This document shows positions 43,537-53,431 of a stretch of DNA of 64,000 bases, piece by piece (position 1 is the stretch's first letter; every line of letters begins with the position of its first letter). The notes below the pieces were generated by a model. That model made no database searches, had not been told where the DNA came from, and saw nothing but the letters and a program-made list of their open reading frames with translations. A program made the position numbers and the translations under genes. This DNA comes from CAWDBV01 sp963800705 (GTDB lineage: Bacteria > Actinomycetota > Thermoleophilia > Solirubrobacterales > 70-9): contig CAWDBV010000002.1 of NCBI GenBank assembly GCA_963800705.1, positions 558,001 to 622,000 on the forward strand. Reading direction: 5' to 3'.

Positions 43537-45760
43537 TCAGCGAGAGGCGCTCGGGACCGGCGCGCCGTCCGGTTCCGGGGCGCGGTGGTCGCCCTGGGCG
43601 GGCACGGGCACCCGAGCGGCGGGTGGCTGGGCTGAGGGACCTTCGAGGCTCAGGTGCGGCAGGACACGGTCCAGCCACCCGGGCAGCCACCAGTTGGCCC
43701 GGCCCATCAGAGCCATCGTGGCCGGCACCAGCACCATGCGGACGACCGTGGCGTCCAGCGCTATCGCGGTGGCCAGGCCGATGCCGATCATCTTCACGAA
43801 CGGGGACGGGTTCGTGGCGAACGACATGAACACCAGCACCATGATCAGCGCGCCGGACGTCACGACCCGTCCGGTGGACGCCAGGCCTCGGGCGACCGCC
43901 TCCGTGTTGTCCCGGGTGGCCTCGTAGGACTCGCGGATCCGGGAGACGAGGAACACCTCGTAGTCCATCGAGAGGCCGAACAGCACGGCGAAGAAGATGA
44001 CCGGCAGCGGCGAGGCGATCCGGTACGTGTCGTGGATGTTGAACGCGCCGGCGAGCCAGCCCCACTGGAAGATGGCGACCACGACCCCGTAGGCGGCACC
44101 GATGGACAGCATGTTCATCGCGGCGGCCTTGAGCGGCACGGCGATCGAGCGGAACACGATCATCAGCAGCAGGATCGAGGTCGCGAGGATGGCGCCGATG
44201 AACAGCGGCAGAGTCTCGGACAGCTGCTGGTCCAGGTCGAGGGTCAGCGCGGTCGGGCCGGTCACGTAAACCCCGGGCGGGGTGACGGCACGGACCCGCT
44301 CGAGGGTGCGCACGGTCGCCGGGTCGGAGGGAGCGGTGGCCGGCCGCGTGGGGAGCACGACGGTGTCCCCGGCCTGGTTGATGCGCGGCTCGCCGACCTG
44401 GGCGACACCGGGGACGGCGCCGATGCTGGCCGCCAGCGACGAGACGTTGCTCGCGTCGAGGTGGGCTGCGCGCAGGTCGGCGACCACGACGAGCGGGGCG
44501 TTGTAGCCGGGACCGAAGCCGTCGGCGAGCAGCTCGTACGCCTTGCGCTCGGTGTGGCCGGACGGGTTGTCGCTCGCGTCGGGGAAGCCGGTCCGCAGCG
44601 ACAGGGCCGGGACGGCCAGCGTCAGCATGGCCAGAGTGCCGGCGACGAGGTACGGGACGGGCCGGGCGGAGATGCGGTGCGCGAGCCGCCACCAGACGGT
44701 CGCCTCCACCGGCTTCGCCGCCTTGGCGGTCCTGGTGCGGCGACGGCCGACGACCCGCACCGCGTCGATGCGGTCACCGAGGACTGACAGCAGCGCGGGC
44801 AGCAGGGTGACTGCGGTGGCGACCGCGAAGAGGGCGACGATGGAGGTGCTGATGCCGATGGAGGCGAGGAAGCCGACGCCGGTGAGCACGAGGGCACCCA
44901 TCGCGAGCACGACGGTGCCACCGGCGAAGAACACGGCGGTGCCGGACGAGCTCATGGCGACGGAGAGCGCGCGGCCGTTGGCGTGCCCGGCGGCACGGTT
45001 CTCGCGGTAGCGGGACACGATCAGCAGCGCGTAGTCGATGCCGACGCCCAGTCCCACCATGGCCCCGATGGTCGGTGCGGCGGTGGAGACCGTGATGCCG
45101 CCGGCCAGCAGCACGATACCGGCGAGCCCGACACCGACCGCCACCAGCGCGAGGACGATGGGGACGAGTGCGGCCACGACGGTTCCGAACGCGACGAGCA
45201 GCACGACGAGGGCGGCCACGATGCCGAAGACCTCGGAGCCGGACTTCTCCTCCTCGGCGTTGAGGAATGCTGCGTCGCCGCCGAACTCGGTCCGCAGCCC
45301 GTTCATCTGGGCTGTCTTGAGAGCATGCACGAGGGTGGCGGCGGCGTCGCGTCCGAACTGGGTCGAGGGCACGTCCAGGGCGATGTCCGCGTAGGCGATG
45401 CGACCGTCGGGGGAGACGTGCCCGGCGGCGAACGGGTCGCCGACGGCGGCGACGTGGTTGATCCTCGCGACCCGGGACAGTGCGGCGTCGACGGATGGCC
45501 GGAAGGCCGTTGCCTGCTGACCTTCGGGGGCGGCGAACACGGCGACGGCGGTACCGCCGGCCACGGCGGGGAACCGCTCGTCGAGCAGGTCCATGGCGTT
45601 GGCGCTGTCGCTGCCGGGTGCGCTGAAGTCGTCGGCGAACGCGCCGCCGAGTGTGCCGGACAGCACGGCCACGAGCGCGGCCACGACGGCCCAGACTTCC
45701 GATGATGGTCCAGGGGCGGCGGGCGCTGAGGTCGCCGAGGCGGCGGATGAAGCGGTTCAT
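43537..45760 (-). CDS. MMPL-family RND-type transporter, one frameshift
   Basis: About 740 residues. The start MNRFIRRLGDLSARRPWTII is in a different frame from the rest; removing one A near 45705 gives IIGVWAVVAALVAVLSGTL and continues into the first periplasmic domain. Typical features follow: two blocks of membrane helices, each after a large extracytoplasmic domain, with GLGVGIDYALLIVSRYRENR in the first and FGLSMDYEVFLVSRIRE in the second, which hold the proton-relay Asp-Tyr pairs. Such proteins export lipids, siderophores or drugs. The ATG at 45760 overlaps the upstream small gene as ATGA. Confidence 0.87.
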
Positions 45761-46083
45761 GAGGAGCTCCGGGTGGTCGTGGTGGTGGGTGTCGAGGCGT
45801 CCGCCCCGGTCCGGTCGGTGGGGTCGTCGGTAGCGGGGCTGGTCGTGGTGTCTGCGGTCGTGACTGACAGCAGCGGTAGGCCCAGGTCGCGGATCTTCTG
45901 GAGCAGACCGTGCAGGGCGGCCTGATCGGCCACGGCTCCGTCGAGGACGGTGGTGCCGTCGTCCTGGTGGGTGAGGGTGAGCCCGTCGAACCACGTCGCC
46001 CATCTCCGGTCGAGGAGGCTGGCGACTCGGATCGCGTACTGCCTCGGCTCCCGCGGGCGGGTCGTCGGGTTCGTGTCGCTCAT
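45757..46083 (-). CDS. Small conserved protein heading the MMPL-ABC operon
   Basis: A 108-residue protein. Its core is YAIRVASLLDRRWATWFDGL then TLTHQDDGTTVLDGAVADQA and LHGLLQKIRDLGLPLLSV, a pattern I recall from small uncharacterised proteins of actinomycetes that sit near transporter genes. The C-terminal 30 residues are Thr/Asp-rich and not conserved in type. No fold is assigned. Its TGA overlaps the MMPL ATG, so it is probably made with the transporter, perhaps as an accessory or sensor. ATG at 46083. Confidence 0.65.
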   Translation of the reverse strand: MSDTNPTTRPREPRQYAIRVASLLDRRWATWFDGLTLTHQDDGTTVLDGAVADQAALHGLLQKIRDLGLPLLSVTTADTTTSPATDDPTDRTGADASTPTTTTTRSSS

Positions 46084-46216
46084 CAGATGTCCTTCCGGTA
46101 CTCGGCTGGTCAGAAGGGCAGGGGTCGGCCGGACGGGGTGGTGAGGTCGAGCTCTGCCGGACGAGTCGGCCGCGGCTGTCGCCTCGGCTGGACCTGGCGC
46201 ACGACGATCACGCCTC

Positions 46217-46393
46217 TCACGCGGCCTGCGCGACGCCCGGGGCGTCGTGCGGCGGCAGCTCGCCGAGGTCGTCGAACACGACAACCCCGTTGCACAGGAG
46301 GCTCCAGCCCTGATCCGGGTGGCCCGCGACGGTGCGCGCGAGCTGGCGCGCCGGGCTGTCGGCGGGAGGGCACTGGGGCTGGTGCTGGCACAT
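46217..46393 (-). CDS. DUF5999 family small protein
   Basis: A 58-residue protein: MCQHQPQCPPADSPARQLAR then TVAGHPDQGWSLLCNGVVVF and DDLGELPP. The MCQHxPxCP start and GWSLLCNGVV core mark the actinobacterial DUF5999 family, whose role is unknown. The two N-terminal Cys plus His might bind metal. ATG at 46393 with GAGGTG upstream. It is on the same strand as the transporter operon, which begins about 130 bases further on; nothing else is visible in that gap. Confidence 0.78.
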   Translation of the reverse strand: MCQHQPQCPPADSPARQLARTVAGHPDQGWSLLCNGVVVFDDLGELPPHDAPGVAQAA

Positions 46394-46560
46394 GGGACAC
46401 CTCGTGCGAGTTGAGGACTGTTCTGCGGGGGGTCGGCGCGGGTTCGCGTCGTCCATCACCCGGGAAGGTAGGAACCGATGTGGTGAGTCGGCGTCACCAC
46501 ATCTGGTGAGCGGCGTGGTGAACGTGCGCGCGCCGGGCGGCGGCCCGCTTGCCGGTCTTG

Positions 46561-46645
46561 GTCAGGTGCGGCGTTGGGGCACCGGGTCGAGCTCGCCGAT
46601 ACGGGTCAGGTGCGGCGTTGGCGGGGCAGCAGGTCGAGCTCGACG
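46561..46645. repeat. 44-bp imperfect tandem duplication at a gene 3' end
   Basis: GTCAGGTGCGGCGTTGG occurs at 46561 and again at 46605, each followed by a related stretch containing GGTCGAGCTCG. The second copy holds the stop codon and last codons of the MalT-like regulator; the first is a decayed copy just beyond the stop. It could be a true small duplication or an assembly slip. Confidence 0.6.
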
Positions 46646-49435
46646 GCCCGCCGTACCGCGGCCCGGCGGCTGCTGACCTGCAGCTTGCGGAAGATGTTGC
46701 GGCTGTGGGTGCGCATCGTGTTCAGCGAGACGTGCAGCTCGCGAGCGATGTCCGGGCCGTCGAGGTCGGTGGCCAGCAGCCGCAGCACGTCCAGCTCCCG
46801 CTCCGACAGCGGCTCGACGAGCGGTTGCCCCCACGGCCGGTCCGGGCGGTCGGCGATCTGCCCAGCGGTGCGAGACGCTCCGGACTGCTCCGGCTCACTG
46901 TCGTCGCGAGCCGCCGCAGGTAACCGGAGCCTGGCTCGGCCCGCGAGAGAGCCCGCAGCAGGCTGGCTAGGCGGGTCCTTGGCCGGTGAACACGCGGACG
47001 TACCTCTCGGGCTCGGCGAGCTCACCGCCCGCCGCAAGGTCCTCAGGGCGGTGTCGCGCTCGCCGCGCGCCGCCGTGGGCGTGCGCCAGCAGGGCGAGGA
47101 TCTCGATGAGCGGTCGCACGCGGCCGCCGGTCTCGGCCGCGGCGGCCAGCCGCTGCAGCAGGCCGGTCGCCTCGTCCAGCGGCGGTGAGCCACCGGCTGC
47201 CGTGTGCGCCCCGCCGGCCTGGTGCCGGGCGAGCAGCAGCCGGGCCAGGGTGAGGTGCTCGTACTCACGCAGGTACGACAGCTCGTCGTCGGGCGCGAGG
47301 TGCCGCTCCCGGGCCCACGCCTCGGCGTGCGCCGAGCTCGCCGCGGCGCAGCCGCAGCCGGGCTCGCACCGCCGGCACCGGCCGCACGTTCGGGGCGTAG
47401 TCGCCGATGTAGACCCGCTCCGCCTCGTCGAGCAGCTCGAGCGCGGCGTCGAGGTCGCCTTCGGCCTCGCGCAGCCGAGCGCGTGGACGACCCGCGAGCG
47501 GTACGGGTTCTGCGGCAGCCCGTTGTGCTCGCCGAGGCGCGTGGCTGGTGGCCAGCTCGCTCGCGGCGCCGGCGAGGTCGTCGCGCTCCAGCAGGACGCC
47601 GGCGAGGCCGACGTGCATGTCGGCGGTTCCGCGCAGCGGCGCGCGCCGTCCGCCGTTGCGGTCGAGGTCGAGCGCGTCGCTGGTAGGTGCGCAGCGCGTC
47701 GTCGAGCCGGCCCTGGGTGCCGGCGGATGTCGCCGAGGGTGATGTGCAGCCCGAGGACGTCGGCGAGGAGGCCGGCCTGGCGCAGCTCGGCGACGGAGTC
47801 GGTGTAGGCGGCGTGCGCGCCGGCCAGGTCGCCCGTGCTCCACGCGGCAGCCCGGCCAGCGCGCCCGCAGCGGCCCGGAGCAGGTGCGTCGTCCTGCGGG
47901 TGCCAGCGCCAGCGCGCGCCGCGCGTGCTGAGGTGCCGGCCGGGTCGCCGTGGCGAGAGCGCCAGCGCGGCCCGGTACATCTGCGATGTCGGCCGGGAAG
48001 CGACCGGAAGCCGTCGTGGTCGACGACGATCAGACCGGGCGGCGGCTGCTCCGGCCAGCTGCCGTCCGCCGAGCGCAGCGAGCCGTTCGATGTCGTCGAG
48101 CCGTTCGTCCGACGGTCGTCGAAGTCGGAGACCTGGGCCAGCGCGCCGACGAGCGCGACGTCGAGGACCGGCCGGGCGCTGCACCACGTCGTCGGGTAGC
48201 GCGCGCACCCAGCGGGCGAGCTCGGCCTCGCGCCGGTCCGCGCTGCATCACCGGCATGGCGAGCTCCATGAGGTCCGCCGCCCGGTCGGGGTCGCCGCCG
48301 GCCAGCGCGTGCTGACCGCCTGCGGCCGGTCGTCGTGCGCCTCGAACCAGGCGCTGGCCCGCCGGTGCAGCTCGGCGACCTCGTCCGGGTGCTCGTCGAG
48401 CAGGTGGGCGCGCAGCACGTCGGCGAACAGGTGGTGGTACCGGTACCACTGCCGGCGGTCGTCGAGCGGGACGAGGAACAGGTTGGCCCGCTCGAGCGCG
48501 ACGAGCGTGCGCCGCGCCGCCGGCCTGCCCGGTGACGGCGTCGCACAGCGGGCCGGTGAGCCGCTCGCAGGACCGACGGTCCGCAGCAGGAAGTCCCGGA
48601 CGTCGGCGGGCTGGCGGGCCAGCACCTCCTCGGCGAGGTAGTCGACGATGAAGCGGTCGTCGCCGGCGAACCCGGCGACGAACGCGCTGACGTCGTCGCG
48701 GCCCTGCAGCGACAGCGCCGGCCAGCTGCAGCGCGGCGACCCAGCCCTCGGTGCGCTCGGCGAGCGCGCGCGACGTCGGCCGCCGGCCAGCGTCGAGCCC
48801 CATCGCACCGTTGAGGTACTGCGCGGCCTCGTCCGGGGTGAACCGCAGGTCGGCCGCGCGGACCTCGACCAGCTGGCCGCGTGCCCGCAGCCGCGCCAGC
48901 GGCAGCGGCGGGTCGGCCCGGGTCGGCGAGGACCAGGTGCAGCCTGCGGCGGCAGGTGCTCGAGCAGGAAGCGTCATCCCGTCGTGGATCTCGGGCGCTG
49001 TCGACGAGGTGGTAGTCGTCCAGGACCAGCACGACGTCGTCGCCGGCAGCTCGCCGAGATCGTTGAGCAGCGAGGCCATCGCCGCCTCGCGTGGACGGCG
49101 GACGGAGCCGTGCAGCAGCTGCAGCGCGCCGCGCCGTGCACCGGCGTCGCCGCTGCCGTGCCAGCGCGGTGACGACGTAGGTCCAGAACCGGCGCCGGGT
49201 CGTTGTCGCGCTCGTCCAGCGACACCCACGCGACCGCCGGACCGTCGGCACCTGCCGGACTGCGGCGAGCCATTGGGTGAGCACGCGTGGTCTTGCCGAA
49301 CCCGGCCGGCGCGGACAGCAGCGTGAGCCTCGCCGTCATCCCCCGCGCGAGCCGGTCGTCCAGCCGTGGCCGGGAGACCGCGCCCGCGCGGCCGCCGGGC
49401 ACGTGCAGCTTGGTCTGGACGAGCGGTGCACCCAT
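46606..49435 (-). pseudogene. MalT-like LuxR-family ATPase regulator, multiply frameshifted
   Basis: The ends are clear. The N-terminus reads MGAPLVQTKLHVPGGRAGAV and LTLLSAPAGFGKTT (Walker A), as in MalT-type STAND regulators. The C-terminus is a LuxR HTH: LSERELDVLRLLATDLDGPD, IARELHVSLNTMRTHSRNIF and RKLQVSSRRAAVRRAVELDL. Between them recognisable pieces of the helical TPR-like domain lie in all three reverse frames, with many breaks over 2.5 kb. The break density is far above the neighbouring intact MFS gene. It is either a decaying gene or a patch of poor sequence. An intact protein would be about 900 residues and might control the transporter operon beyond it. Confidence 0.75.
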
Positions 49436-49635
49436 CTGCGCGCGCGCGACCCCGTCCCTCCCACCCGGCCATGGTCGCGCAGACCCGCGACACCGCAAGG
49501 CCGTCTCACGCGGCGCGAGACACGAGTCACGCGCACCGAGGCGCGGGACGGCTCTTGCGGCGGTCAGGTTGCAGGAGCAGTCTCGTGATCACGAGCGAGG
49601 CGCCGGTCATCGCCCTGTCTCCCGCGGGGGTCGCG

Positions 49636-51003
49636 ATGTCCGACACGTCACCCACGTCCGCGCTGCCGGGACCGCCGGTGCGCGCCGCGGGAGACGATCC
49701 CGCAGGTCCGGTGGCCGTGGCACGCCTGGCCGGTCCCGAACACCGAGCAGAGCGCCCCGCGCTGCCAGGCGACGGCGACGGCCGGCCGGGCGTGGTCGCG
49801 GTCGGGTGGCGGTTCGTCGTCGAGTTCGCGGCCGCCTACACCGGGGTCATCATCATGCTCATCGCGCCGCTGGTCGTGACCCTGGCGCTCAAGCTGGACG
49901 CGCTGGTCGGCGACAAGGCGCCGAACAGCCTCGCCGTGGTCGCCGGCCTCGGGTCGCTGGTCGCGGTGGTCGGGAACCCGGTGTTCGGCCGGCTCTCCGA
50001 CCGGACCACCTCACCGCTGGGGATGCGCCGGCCCTGGGTGCTCGTCGGCCTGGCCGGCGGCACCGCCGGAACGGTCATCGTCGCCCTGGCCCCGAACGTC
50101 GCCGTCGTGGTGCTCGGCTGGTGCCTGGCGCAGCTGTTCCTGAACGCGGTCCTCGCGGCGCTGCTGGCGGTCCTGCCCGACCAGGTCCCGTCCCGTCAGC
50201 GGGGGATGGTGTCCGGGGTGCTCGGCGTCTGCCTTCCGGTCGCGTCCGTGCTCGGCACCCTGCTCGTGAAGGTGTTCAGCCCGCACCCGCTGGCCATGTT
50301 CCTCGCGCCGTGCCTGATCGGCGGAGTCGCCATCCTGTGGTTCATCTGGCGCCTCGACGACCGGCGGCTCGACCCCGCCGAGCGGGCGCCCTGGTCGCGG
50401 GGTGAGCTGGCGCGCACCTTCTGGGTGCGGCCGCATGCCAGCGGCGACTTCCTGTGGGCGTTCTCCAGCCGGTTCTTGTTCGTCTTCGCCTATGCCAGCC
50501 TCACCAGCTACGAAGCGTTCTACCTCCTGGACCACCTCGGCAGCCACAAGCACGACGTGCCTGGACAGGTGTTCCTCGCCACCGTGCTGCAGTCCGTCCT
50601 GGTCATCACGGCCTCCCTCGTCGGCGGCCCCCTGTCCGACCGCACCGGTCGCCGCAAGGTGTTCGTGATGACCGCCGCAGCAGTGTTCAGCGTCGCCATG
50701 CTGGTGCTCGCCACGACCTCAGCGCTCGCCGGGTTCTACCTCGCGCTGGCCGTCAGCGGTGTCGGGCTCGGCCTGTACGTCGCCATCGACCTCGCCCTGG
50801 TCGTCGACGTCCTGCCGGACCCGGCCACCGCGGCGAAGGACCTCGGCGTGTTCAACATCGCCGGCGCCCTGCCGTACTCGCTTGCTCCGGCCGTGGCACC
50901 AGGCATCCTCGCGCTCGGCAGCTACCCGGCCCTGTACGCCGTGGCCAGCGTGTGCGCGCTGGTCGCGGCGGCGTGCATCCTGCCCGTGCGCGGTGTCCGG
51001 TGA
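49636..51003 (+). CDS. MFS transporter
   Basis: A 455-residue protein with about 12 membrane helices after a 55-residue polar start. Family motifs include GNPVFGRLSDRTTSPLGMRR between helices 2 and 3 and the symmetric GGPLSDRTGRRKVFVMTAAA in the second half. This motif set and the sequence AFYLLDHLG resemble sugar or GPH-like MFS carriers of actinomycetes, but the substrate cannot be told. The start is ATG at 49636 (MSDTSPTS). It is divergent from the broken MalT-like gene, which could be its regulator. The frame is intact. Confidence 0.83.
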   Translation: MSDTSPTSALPGPPVRAAGDDPAGPVAVARLAGPEHRAERPALPGDGDGRPGVVAVGWRFVVEFAAAYTGVIIMLIAPLVVTLALKLDALVGDKAPNSLAVVAGLGSLVAVVGNPVFGRLSDRTTSPLGMRRPWVLVGLAGGTAGTVIVALAPNVAVVVLGWCLAQLFLNAVLAALLAVLPDQVPSRQRGMVSGVLGVCLPVASVLGTLLVKVFSPHPLAMFLAPCLIGGVAILWFIWRLDDRRLDPAERAPWSRGELARTFWVRPHASGDFLWAFSSRFLFVFAYASLTSYEAFYLLDHLGSHKHDVPGQVFLATVLQSVLVITASLVGGPLSDRTGRRKVFVMTAAAVFSVAMLVLATTSALAGFYLALAVSGVGLGLYVAIDLALVVDVLPDPATAAKDLGVFNIAGALPYSLAPAVAPGILALGSYPALYAVASVCALVAAACILPVRGVR

Positions 51004-51385
51004 CGCCGGGAGGGTCTGGCGCTCCAGTTCACCGTCAGCTGGCGCGGGTTGCGCTGGGCTTGGCGACGCCGTACCAGTCCACCTCGCTGCGGACTACCCC
51101 CGCTTCTACTCGCTGTTGTGCCGCCCGCCGGGCGCGGTTCTCTTCGCCGGCCCGCACCGGTGTGACGCGGTTGGCGTTCGGCTCCGGTGTCGGCCCGCTC
51201 CCGGCCGTCGCGCGCTCCGACGAGCACGAGTTCGCCGCTACCGGACCTGAGCAGCGAAGTCAGCGTCGACGGGAGGCCGCTGTACGTGTGACCGCCGGGT
51301 CAGGGCGGCAGGAAGGCCGGGCGGTGGCGCAGGACCGGGTGGCGACGCCGTCGACGAACGTGTGCCCTGCCCGCGGTGCGGCGAC
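51004..51385. other. Stretch without a supported gene
   Basis: The 382 bases between the MFS stop and the XRE-cupin gene hold no frame with a recognisable protein, no clear terminator stem with a T-run and no repeat. Frames present are Arg-rich chance frames. An unresolved, frameshifted gene cannot be ruled out given the damage around it. Confidence 0.35.
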
Positions 51386-52006
51386 TCAGGGCTGACCGGC
51401 GTCGTCCCGTCGGGACTTCGCCCGGACGTGCATCCGCTCGCCGGGGCGGCCGAACAGGCTCAGGATCTCGGCCGGGCCGTCGCCGGTGCTGCCGAACCAG
51501 TGCGGCACCCGGGTGTCGAACTCGGCCGACCTCGCCCGGCGCCGAGCGACGAGGTCGTGGTCGCCGAGGACGAGGCGCATCCGACCGGACGAGCACGTAG
51601 AGCCACTCGTAGCCCTCGTGCGCTGCGCGCGGTTCGGGGTGGGACTTGCTGATCGGGACGAGGATCTTCCACGCCTGCATGCCTCCGGGCTGCCGGGTCA
51701 GCGGGAGGACGGTACGGCCCTTGACGCGGCGCGGCTTGAGCCGGATCCGCGGGTCGCCGACCTCCGGCGCCCCGACGAGGTCGTCGAGCGGCACCCGGTA
51801 GGCCTGCGCGAGCGGCAGCAGCAGCTCCAGGCTCGGGCGCCGCTGCCCGGTCTCGAGGCGGGACAAGCGTGCTCTTGGAGATGCCGGTCGTCTCGGCGAG
51901 CGCGGTCAGCGTGATGCCCGCGCTGGGCGCGGATCCGCTTGAGCCGCGGCCCGACCTGGTCCAGGGCGGCGGCGATCGCCGCGGTCGTGGTCGTCCATGC
52001 GCCCAT
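51386..52006 (-). pseudogene. XRE-family regulator with cupin domain, several frameshifts
   Basis: Pieces read in order: MGAWTTTTAAIAAALDQVGP and RLKRIRAQRG; then in another frame GITLTALAETTGISKSTL, the HTH; then RLETGQRRPSLELLLPLAQA with YRVPLDDLVGAPEVGDPRIR and AAHEGYEWLYVL; finally a third frame with MRLVLGDHDLVA and FDTRVPHWFGSTGDGPAEIL, the cupin barrel end. Breaks lie near 51925, 51870 and 51590. XRE-cupin proteins repress or activate the divergent gene on binding a small ligand. The divergent oxidoreductase starts 70 bases away, with an inverted repeat between. Possibly intact in reality. Confidence 0.75.
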
Positions 52007-52032
52007 TGCACCGCGCAGTTTCCCAGGAACGG

Positions 52033-52045
52033 CAACGATCCGTTG
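52033..52045. promoter_or_regulatory. Inverted repeat between XRE-cupin and oxidoreductase genes
   Basis: CAACG-ATC-CGTTG, five-base arms with a three-base spacer, sits in the 70-base gap between the two divergent genes. XRE-cupin regulators commonly bind such sites. The arms are short, so chance is not excluded. Confidence 0.45.
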
Positions 52046-52076
52046 TTGCTTACCGGCGGCGCGCACTCTCGGCGGC

Positions 52077-53020
52077 ATGAGCGACTACGACGTAGTGATC
52101 ATCGGTGGCGGCGCCGCCGGGCTGTCGGCCGCACTCGTGCTGTCCCGGGCCCGGCGCACCGTCCTGGTGGTCGATGCCGGGGACCCGCGCAACGCCCCCG
52201 CCGCCCACATGCAGGGCTTCCTCTCCCGCGACGGCATGCCGCCCGGCGAGCTGCTGGCCGCCGGCCGGCGAGGAGGTCGCCGGCTACGGCGGCGAGGTCG
52301 TCGCCGGCACCGTCGCCGAGGTCGTCGCCGCGAGGGGAGCGGCCGGGTTCCAGGTGCTGCTCGCCGACGGCCGGCAGGTGACGGCTCGCCGGGTGCTGGT
52401 CGCCACCGGCCTGCGCGACGAGCTCCCCGACATCCCCGGACTGCGGGAGCGGTGGGCGCCGGGACGTCCTGCACTGCCCGTACTGCCACGGCCACGAGGT
52501 GCGCGACCGCCCGCTCGGCGTGCTCGGTGGGACGCCCGGACGCGGTGCGCTACGCGCAGATCGTGCGGCAGTGGACGCACGACGTCGTCTCTTCACCCAC
52601 GCCGAGCCATGCTGACCGCCGACCGAGCGGACGCAGCTGCTCGCCCGGGCCATCGGCGTCGTCGAAGGCGCCGTCGACGCGCGTCGTCATCGTCGACGAC
52701 GCGCTGCGCGGCGTCGAGATGCGACGACGGCGCGTCATCCCCCGGACGTCGTGTTCGTGCCGCCCCGGCTTCGTCCCGCACAACGACCTGCTGCGGACCT
52801 CGGGTGCGGACCTCGACGAGCGACGGCTGGGTGCGCGACCGACCCGACCGGACGCACCACCGTCTCCGGCGTCTGGGTGGCCGGCAACCTCGCCAACCCG
52901 CGGGCCCAGGTCATCACCGCCGCCGGCGAAGGCTCGGCGGCGGCCATCGCCATCAACGCCGACCTCGTCGACGAGGACGTCGACCGGGCCGTCCGCCACG
53001 TTCGGCGACTCGCGCGCTAG
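52077..53020 (+). pseudogene. NAD(P)/FAD-dependent oxidoreductase (thioredoxin reductase-like), multiply frameshifted
   Basis: The N-terminus MSDYDVVIIGGGAAGLSAAL with VLSRARRTVLVVDAG is a Rossmann FAD site, followed by GDPRNAPAAHMQGFLSRDGM. Further pieces in other frames are VLVATGLRDELPDIPGLRER, a CPYCHGHEVRD redox-like motif, and the C-terminal SGVWVAGNLANPRAQVITAA with GEGSAAAIAINADL. This is the small-size family often found beside an XRE-cupin gene. Breaks begin near 52265 and recur every hundred bases or so through 52840. ATG at 52077. Whether the gene is dead or merely poorly sequenced cannot be told from one copy. Confidence 0.78.
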
Positions 53021-53089
53021 CCCGCGATCCGGCACCGAGCCGTCACGCGCTCCGACCACTCATCCCCACCGACACCCAGGAGCATCACC

Positions 53090-53347
53090 ATGTCCGAACC
53101 CAGACCCGTGCCGTCCCGCCGGCCCGGTGCCGGCCCGCCGACCAAGCACCAGCTGGCCCTGATGATCTGGCTGGCCGTCTTCCCGACCCTGACCGTGCTC
53201 AACCTCGTCGCTCGGCGACTGGCTGCAGGACCTGTCACCGGTCGTGCGGACCTTCGTCCTGGCCACGATCGCCGTGCCCGATCGTCATCTACGGCGCTGA
53301 TGCCGCAGCTGCACCGCGTCCGCGTCTGGCTGCTCAACCGCCGCTGA
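53090..53347 (+). CDS. Small two-helix membrane protein, compensating frameshifts
   Basis: The intact ends read TKHQLALMIWLAVFPTLTVL and MPQLHRVRVWLLNRR. Between about 53210 and 53275 the frame is shifted; in the alternative frame the bases read GDWLQDLSPVVRTFVLATIA then VPIVIYG, giving a normal second membrane helix. The corrected protein has about 83 residues and two helices. Similar proteins stand alone or follow antibiotic monooxygenase domains in actinomycetes. The function is unknown. It follows the oxidoreductase by 70 bases and may share its promoter. Confidence 0.65.
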   Translation: MSEPRPVPSRRPGAGPPTKHQLALMIWLAVFPTLTVLNLVARRLAAGPVTGRADLRPGHDRRARSSSTALMPQLHRVRVWLLNRR

Positions 53348-53365
53348 ACAGCGCGTCACCGGCGC

Positions 53366-53378
53366 CTTACAACGTAAG
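53366..53378. promoter_or_regulatory. TetR-type operator upstream of the TetR gene
   Basis: CTTAC-AAC-GTAAG, perfect five-base arms around three bases, lies 53 bases upstream of the TetR ATG. TetR-family proteins often autoregulate through such short, AT-containing palindromes, and in this GC-rich DNA the motif stands out. Binding by the adjacent regulator is an inference. Confidence 0.65.
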
Positions 53379-53431
53379 ATGGGCGCGACAGCCGACCGGA
53401 CCCCCGGGGCATGTCGCGAGAGGAGCCGACG

